Shown here in pieces: positions 5,672 through 8,551 of a stretch of DNA of 8,551 nucleotides. The stretch comes from an uncultured Ruminococcus sp. Its GTDB lineage: Bacteria; Bacillota; Clostridia; Oscillospirales; Ruminococcaceae. Position 1 is the stretch's first letter. The number at the start of each line of letters is the position of its first letter. The position numbers were made by a program, and so were the translations under genes. The stretch spans positions 1 to 8,551 of the forward strand of contig UQYK01000066.1 in NCBI GenBank assembly GCA_900545285.1, written 5' to 3'. The notes under the pieces were generated by a model that saw only the letters and a program-made list of their open reading frames with translations, did no database searches and was not told where the DNA came from.

Positions 5672-6997
5672 TTATTGCTCTGTTTTTTCTTCCGGTGTCA
5701 GAGAAACCTTTTCTCCGTTGAGAATCATGTTGGAAGTACGCATTGCGCACATTTTTCCGCACATGGAGCATGTGTGGCGATCCTGCGGCGGACGGCTTTC
5801 AAAATAAGACTTTGCCTTGTCCGGATCAATGGCCTGTGCGAACATGCCGTCCCAATCAATGGCAGCACGTGCCTTGCTCATTGCCAGATCCCATTCTCTC
5901 GCGCCCGGAATGCCCTTTGCCAGATCCGCAGCATGTGCCGCAATTTTAGAAGCCACAATGCCGTCCCGTACATCCTGCAAATCCGGCAAGCGCAGATGTT
6001 CTGCCGGTGTTACATAGCAGAGAAAATCGGCACCACTGACAGCAGCAATTGCACCGCCGATTGCAGAAGTAATATGATCATATCCCGGTGCAATGTCCGT
6101 CACCAGCGGCCCCAGTACATAGAACGGTGCACCATGGCAAAGCCGCTTTTGCAGCTTCATATTCGCTGCAATTTCATCCATTGTCATATGACCCGGGCCC
6201 TCTACCATTACCTGAACGTCCCGATCCCAGGCGCGCTGGGTCAGCGCTCCCAGTTCAATCAGTTCGGAAATCTGACCGGCATCGGTGCTGTCTGCATTGC
6301 AGCCGGGACGCAGTGCGTCGCCCAGGCTAATGGTAACATCATATGTTCTTAGAATGTCCAGAACATCATCGTAATATTCATAGAACGGGTTCTCATTCCC
6401 TGTCATTTCCATCCAGGCAAACAGCAGCGAGCCGCCGCGGGAAACAATATTCGTGGTGCGTTTCTGCCGTTTCAGTGCTTCGACAGCCCGGCGGTTAATT
6501 CCGGCATGAATCGTCTGAAAGTCCACGCCTTCTTTTGCATGTGCTTCCAGAACCTTCAGGAAATCAGTTGCCTTGATATCTGCCAGATCTTTTTCCAGAT
6601 AGCCAATGGCATCATACATTGGAACGGTTCCGATCATAGCCGGCGACATTTCAATCAGCTGCTTGCGGAAGGTATGTGTCTTTCCGTAATTGGAAAGATC
6701 CATAATCGCCTCACACTGAAATTTGACTGCAAGCTTTACCTTTTCAAATTCCTCCGTGTAATCGTGACAGTCGCCGGAAATTCCAAGATTTACATTGATC
6801 TTTGTTCGCAGTCCCTCGCCGATGCCGTAAGGATGCAGGCTCTTGTGATAGATGTTAGCCGGAATGCATATCGTTCCCTTTGCCACCCGTTCTATCAGAA
6901 GTGTGGGATCCATTTTTTCTTCCCGTGCGACAACCTCCATTTCCGGTGTCAGAATTCCCTTTTTTGCCGCCTCCATTTGTGTTGCATAAGCTGCCAT
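5672..6997 (-). CDS. thiC: Phosphomethylpyrimidine synthase ThiC
   Basis: A 441-residue radical-SAM enzyme that rearranges aminoimidazole ribotide (AIR) to 4-amino-5-hydroxymethyl-2-methylpyrimidine phosphate, the pyrimidine half of thiamine. It is the short form, without the extra N-terminal domain of the E. coli protein. Conserved blocks include INVNLGIS (67-74), TIHAGI (162-167), MVEGPGHM (264-271) and LGPLVTDIAPGYDHIT (295-310). H270 and H334 lie 64 residues apart, as do the metal-site histidines of studied ThiC proteins. The [4Fe-4S] cluster motif near the C-terminus is C410-x2-C413-x3-C417, one residue tighter than the CX2CX4C of E. coli and B. subtilis. The ATG follows AGAGGAG (7012-7006) with an 8-base gap; this site overlaps the thiD stop codon, and the genes are 14 bases apart. 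Last gene of thiE-thiD-thiC. Confidence 0.97.
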   Translation of the reverse strand: MAAYATQMEAAKKGILTPEMEVVAREEKMDPTLLIERVAKGTICIPANIYHKSLHPYGIGEGLRTKINVNLGISGDCHDYTEEFEKVKLAVKFQCEAIMDLSNYGKTHTFRKQLIEMSPAMIGTVPMYDAIGYLEKDLADIKATDFLKVLEAHAKEGVDFQTIHAGINRRAVEALKRQKRTTNIVSRGGSLLFAWMEMTGNENPFYEYYDDVLDILRTYDVTISLGDALRPGCNADSTDAGQISELIELGALTQRAWDRDVQVMVEGPGHMTMDEIAANMKLQKRLCHGAPFYVLGPLVTDIAPGYDHITSAIGGAIAAVSGADFLCYVTPAEHLRLPDLQDVRDGIVASKIAAHAADLAKGIPGAREWDLAMSKARAAIDWDGMFAQAIDPDKAKSYFESRPPQDRHTCSMCGKMCAMRTSNMILNGEKVSLTPEEKTEQ

Positions 6998-7011
6998 ATT
7001 TGCATCTCCTC

Positions 7012-7824
7012 TCAGTGTGTGTCGAAAGATTCTTCCTCTAAAATCTTATAATTATGTGCAATCGGGCCGTGTCCCCGTCCCAGGTCTAAACCGGCGCGAA
7101 TCGCATGTGTTACATATTCTTTGCCGCGGCGGACGCTTTCTTCCAGGCTGCTGCCCTTTGCCAGGTAAGCAGCAATGGCAGAAGAAAGCGTACAGCCGGT
7201 TCCGTGGGTATTTTCATTGTCCAGGCGCTCCCCTGGAATCCAGGTACAAGTGCCGTTTTGATACAGCAGGTCATTGCAGTTTCCCATATAGTGACCGCCT
7301 TTTATCAAAACAGCAGTATGATAGGTTTCCCCCAGGTGTTCTGCCGCTGTTTCCATTTCCGTCACCGTGGAAATTTTGCAGCCAATCAGCCGTTCTGCTT
7401 CCGGCAGATTGGGCGTAAAGAGCGCCGCAAGGGGAAAGAGCATTTCCTTCAATGCATCCTCTGCCGACTTTTGCAGCAGCGCATCGCCGCTGGTTGCAAC
7501 CATCACCGGATCCAAAACAACATAGGGCGGCTGATACCGCTGAATTGCCGCTGCAACAGCAGAAATCTGAGGGGTGCCGAACACCATGCCGATTTTCACA
7601 GCAGCCGGCGGAATATCCGAAAAAACAGACTGCATCTGTTCTTCCAAAAATCCCGGCGGAACCGGAAACACATCCTGCACCCCCACTGTGTTCTGTGCAG
7701 TTAATGCTGTAATCGCACTCATGCCAAAACAGCCCAGCATTGTAATCGTTTTCAGATCTGCCTGAATCCCGGCACCGCCGCTGCTGTCGCTTCCTGCAAT
7801 TGTCAACACTGCCGGCAGTTTCAT
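7012..7824 (-). CDS. thiD: Hydroxymethylpyrimidine/phosphomethylpyrimidine kinase ThiD
   Basis: A 270-residue ribokinase-fold enzyme that phosphorylates HMP to HMP-P and HMP-P to HMP-PP, linking ThiC to ThiE. It shows the N-terminal substrate block TIAGSDSSGGAGIQADLK (8-25), DPVMVATSGD (105-114), the KGGH segment (175-178), and the family signature NTHGTGCTLSSAIAA (205-219) with the anion hole and catalytic region around G208-C211. Length is normal for ThiD alone, with no fused ThiE or TenA domain. Its ATG overlaps the thiE stop codon as ATGA, and its ribosome site AGGAGGG (7840-7834) lies inside the end of thiE, which predicts translational coupling. It is followed 14 bases later by thiC. 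Confidence 0.97.
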   Translation of the reverse strand: MKLPAVLTIAGSDSSGGAGIQADLKTITMLGCFGMSAITALTAQNTVGVQDVFPVPPGFLEEQMQSVFSDIPPAAVKIGMVFGTPQISAVAAAIQRYQPPYVVLDPVMVATSGDALLQKSAEDALKEMLFPLAALFTPNLPEAERLIGCKISTVTEMETAAEHLGETYHTAVLIKGGHYMGNCNDLLYQNGTCTWIPGERLDNENTHGTGCTLSSAIAAYLAKGSSLEESVRRGKEYVTHAIRAGLDLGRGHGPIAHNYKILEEESFDTH

Positions 7825-8477
7825 AGGCTTGCTCCCTCCTGTACAATCTGCTGCGCCAGATTTTTCATGGTTTGCGCTGCCTGCTCCGGATTTTCCTGCC
7901 CGAATATTGCAGAAACAACCGCAATTCCGTCAATGCCGCTGCCTTTCAGCAAAGCAGCATTTTCCGCTGTAATGCCACCGATGGCAACCATGGGAATTGT
8001 CACAGCTTTCCGAATGCTACAAAGCGTTTCCATGGAAAGGGGTGTGGCATCTGTTTTGGTTCCGGTAGGAAATACTGCACCGCATCCGATGTAATCTGCT
8101 CCGTCTTTTTGCGCCTGCACAGCCTCCTCCACAGAATGTACACTGGTACCGATTATGGCATCCGACCCCAGGATGGCACGCGCCTGGGGAATGCACATAT
8201 CATTTTGTCCCACATGAACGCCGTCTGCTGACAGCATCCGTGCAGCTTCTACCTGATCATTGATCAGACACAGGATGCCATTCTGACGGCAAAATTCCAG
8301 TACCGGAGCTGCCAGTGCAACCAGCTTCTCTGCCGGCATTTGCTTTTGCCGGATCTGAAGCATGGTCATTCCCCCGGCAGCAGCGGCGCGTACTTTTTCC
8401 AGAAGCTGCTCCGGATTTGTTTCCTGCATGGTAATTCCATAGAGACATATTTTGCTGCGCAGCAGTTCTGCTTTCAT
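7821..8477 (-). CDS. thiE: Thiamine phosphate synthase ThiE
   Basis: A 218-residue TIM-barrel enzyme that joins HMP-pyrophosphate and hydroxyethylthiazole phosphate to give thiamine phosphate. The start of the barrel is LYGIT (12-16). QIRQK (41-45) is the family's Q-x-R-x-K pyrophosphate-binding strand, N73-D74 and HVGQND (88-93) bind magnesium and pyrimidine, GTSVHS (110-115) follows, GAVFPTGTKTDA (133-144) is the thiazole phosphate loop with K141, and VAIGGI (164-169) and VVSAIF (187-192) bind phosphate. Length is standard. The ATG follows AAGGAG (8490-8485) with a 7-base gap. It is the first thi gene seen here and overlaps thiD by 4 bases. Only 74 bases of upstream DNA are present; they show no TPP riboswitch and no good promoter, so control lies further upstream or in a preceding gene. 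Confidence 0.97.
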   Translation of the reverse strand: MKAELLRSKICLYGITMQETNPEQLLEKVRAAAAGGMTMLQIRQKQMPAEKLVALAAPVLEFCRQNGILCLINDQVEAARMLSADGVHVGQNDMCIPQARAILGSDAIIGTSVHSVEEAVQAQKDGADYIGCGAVFPTGTKTDATPLSMETLCSIRKAVTIPMVAIGGITAENAALLKGSGIDGIAVVSAIFGQENPEQAAQTMKNLAQQIVQEGASL

Positions 8478-8496
8478 GTAATCACTCCTTATTTTC

Positions 8497-8514
8497 AGAA
8501 CCTGTCTTCATAAG
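8497..8514 (+). repeat. Second copy of the 18-base element end, upstream of thiE
   Basis: AGAACCTGTCTTCATAAG matches the left end of the 49-bp palindrome (4127-4144) at 17 of 18 bases and equals the complement of its right end (4158-4175) exactly. Here the inverted partner does not follow within the 37 remaining bases, so either the element is longer and leaves the window, or this is a solo end. It begins 6 bases beyond the thiE ribosome site, so it forms part of the thiE leader. Confidence 0.7.
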
Positions 8515-8551
8515 AAATATATGTGGATTTTCGAGCATAATTTTGTTGCAG

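Noticed and set aside
7006..7016. CTGAGA near the thiD-thiC junction, a core word of the TPP riboswitch.
   Set aside because: It lies over the thiD stop codon and the thiC ribosome site, without the other conserved riboswitch parts. The match is chance.
8516..8550. A thiE promoter using TATATT (8521-8516) and TGCAAC (8550-8545).
   Set aside because: The spacing is 23 bases, far from 17, and the -35 match is poor.

Overview
The window looks like a chromosomal segment of a strictly anaerobic Gram-positive clostridial bacterium. A Ruminococcus-like member of the Oscillospiraceae is the best guess. The support is indirect: AGGAGG-type ribosome binding sites before every gene, consensus-like sigma-A promoters, a PerR plus rubrerythrin peroxide-defence pair, a short clostridial-type ThiC, and a Cys-anchored secreted protein with a Thr/Ala/Glu-rich linker like those common in ruminococci. 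There is no rRNA, tRNA, CRISPR array, phage gene or transposase gene.

Layout. (1) 1-1529: a lipoprotein of the PrsA/SurA-like foldase type on the minus strand, ending in a textbook GAAA-loop terminator. About 100 residues of Thr/Ala/Glu-rich sequence interrupt its C-terminal half. (2) 1530-1787: a divergent promoter region. (3) 1788-2564: a plus-strand short-chain dehydrogenase/reductase, separated from the next, convergent gene by one 18-bp-stem bidirectional terminator. (4) 2644-3936: a minus-strand CLC-family anion transporter whose motifs resemble the fluoride-exporting CLC-F branch more than chloride CLCs. (5) 3937-4371: 435 bases without a gene but full of structure: two tandem hairpins, a 49-bp palindrome, and a 172-bp imperfect palindrome with three exact 12-base-spaced CGTCAGAT repeats. 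(6) 4372-5469: perR then rbr on the minus strand, driven by a perfect TTGACA-N17-TATAAT promoter with a Per-box-like sequence over its -10. (7) 5672-8477: a thiamine operon transcribed leftwards in the order thiE, thiD, thiC. (8) 8497-8551: another copy of the 18-base end of the 49-bp palindrome, just upstream of thiE.

How the genes work together. PerR is expected to sense peroxide through a metal site and to derepress rubrerythrin, which reduces peroxide without releasing oxygen. ThiC makes HMP-phosphate, ThiD phosphorylates it to HMP-pyrophosphate, and ThiE couples that to the thiazole phosphate to give thiamine phosphate. The thiazole branch is not in the window. The foldase, reductase and CLC genes look like independent units.

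I see no clearly new multi-gene system. The least explained sequence is the pair of adjacent palindromic elements at 4127-4356 and the related end at 8497, which may belong to a small repetitive or mobile family.
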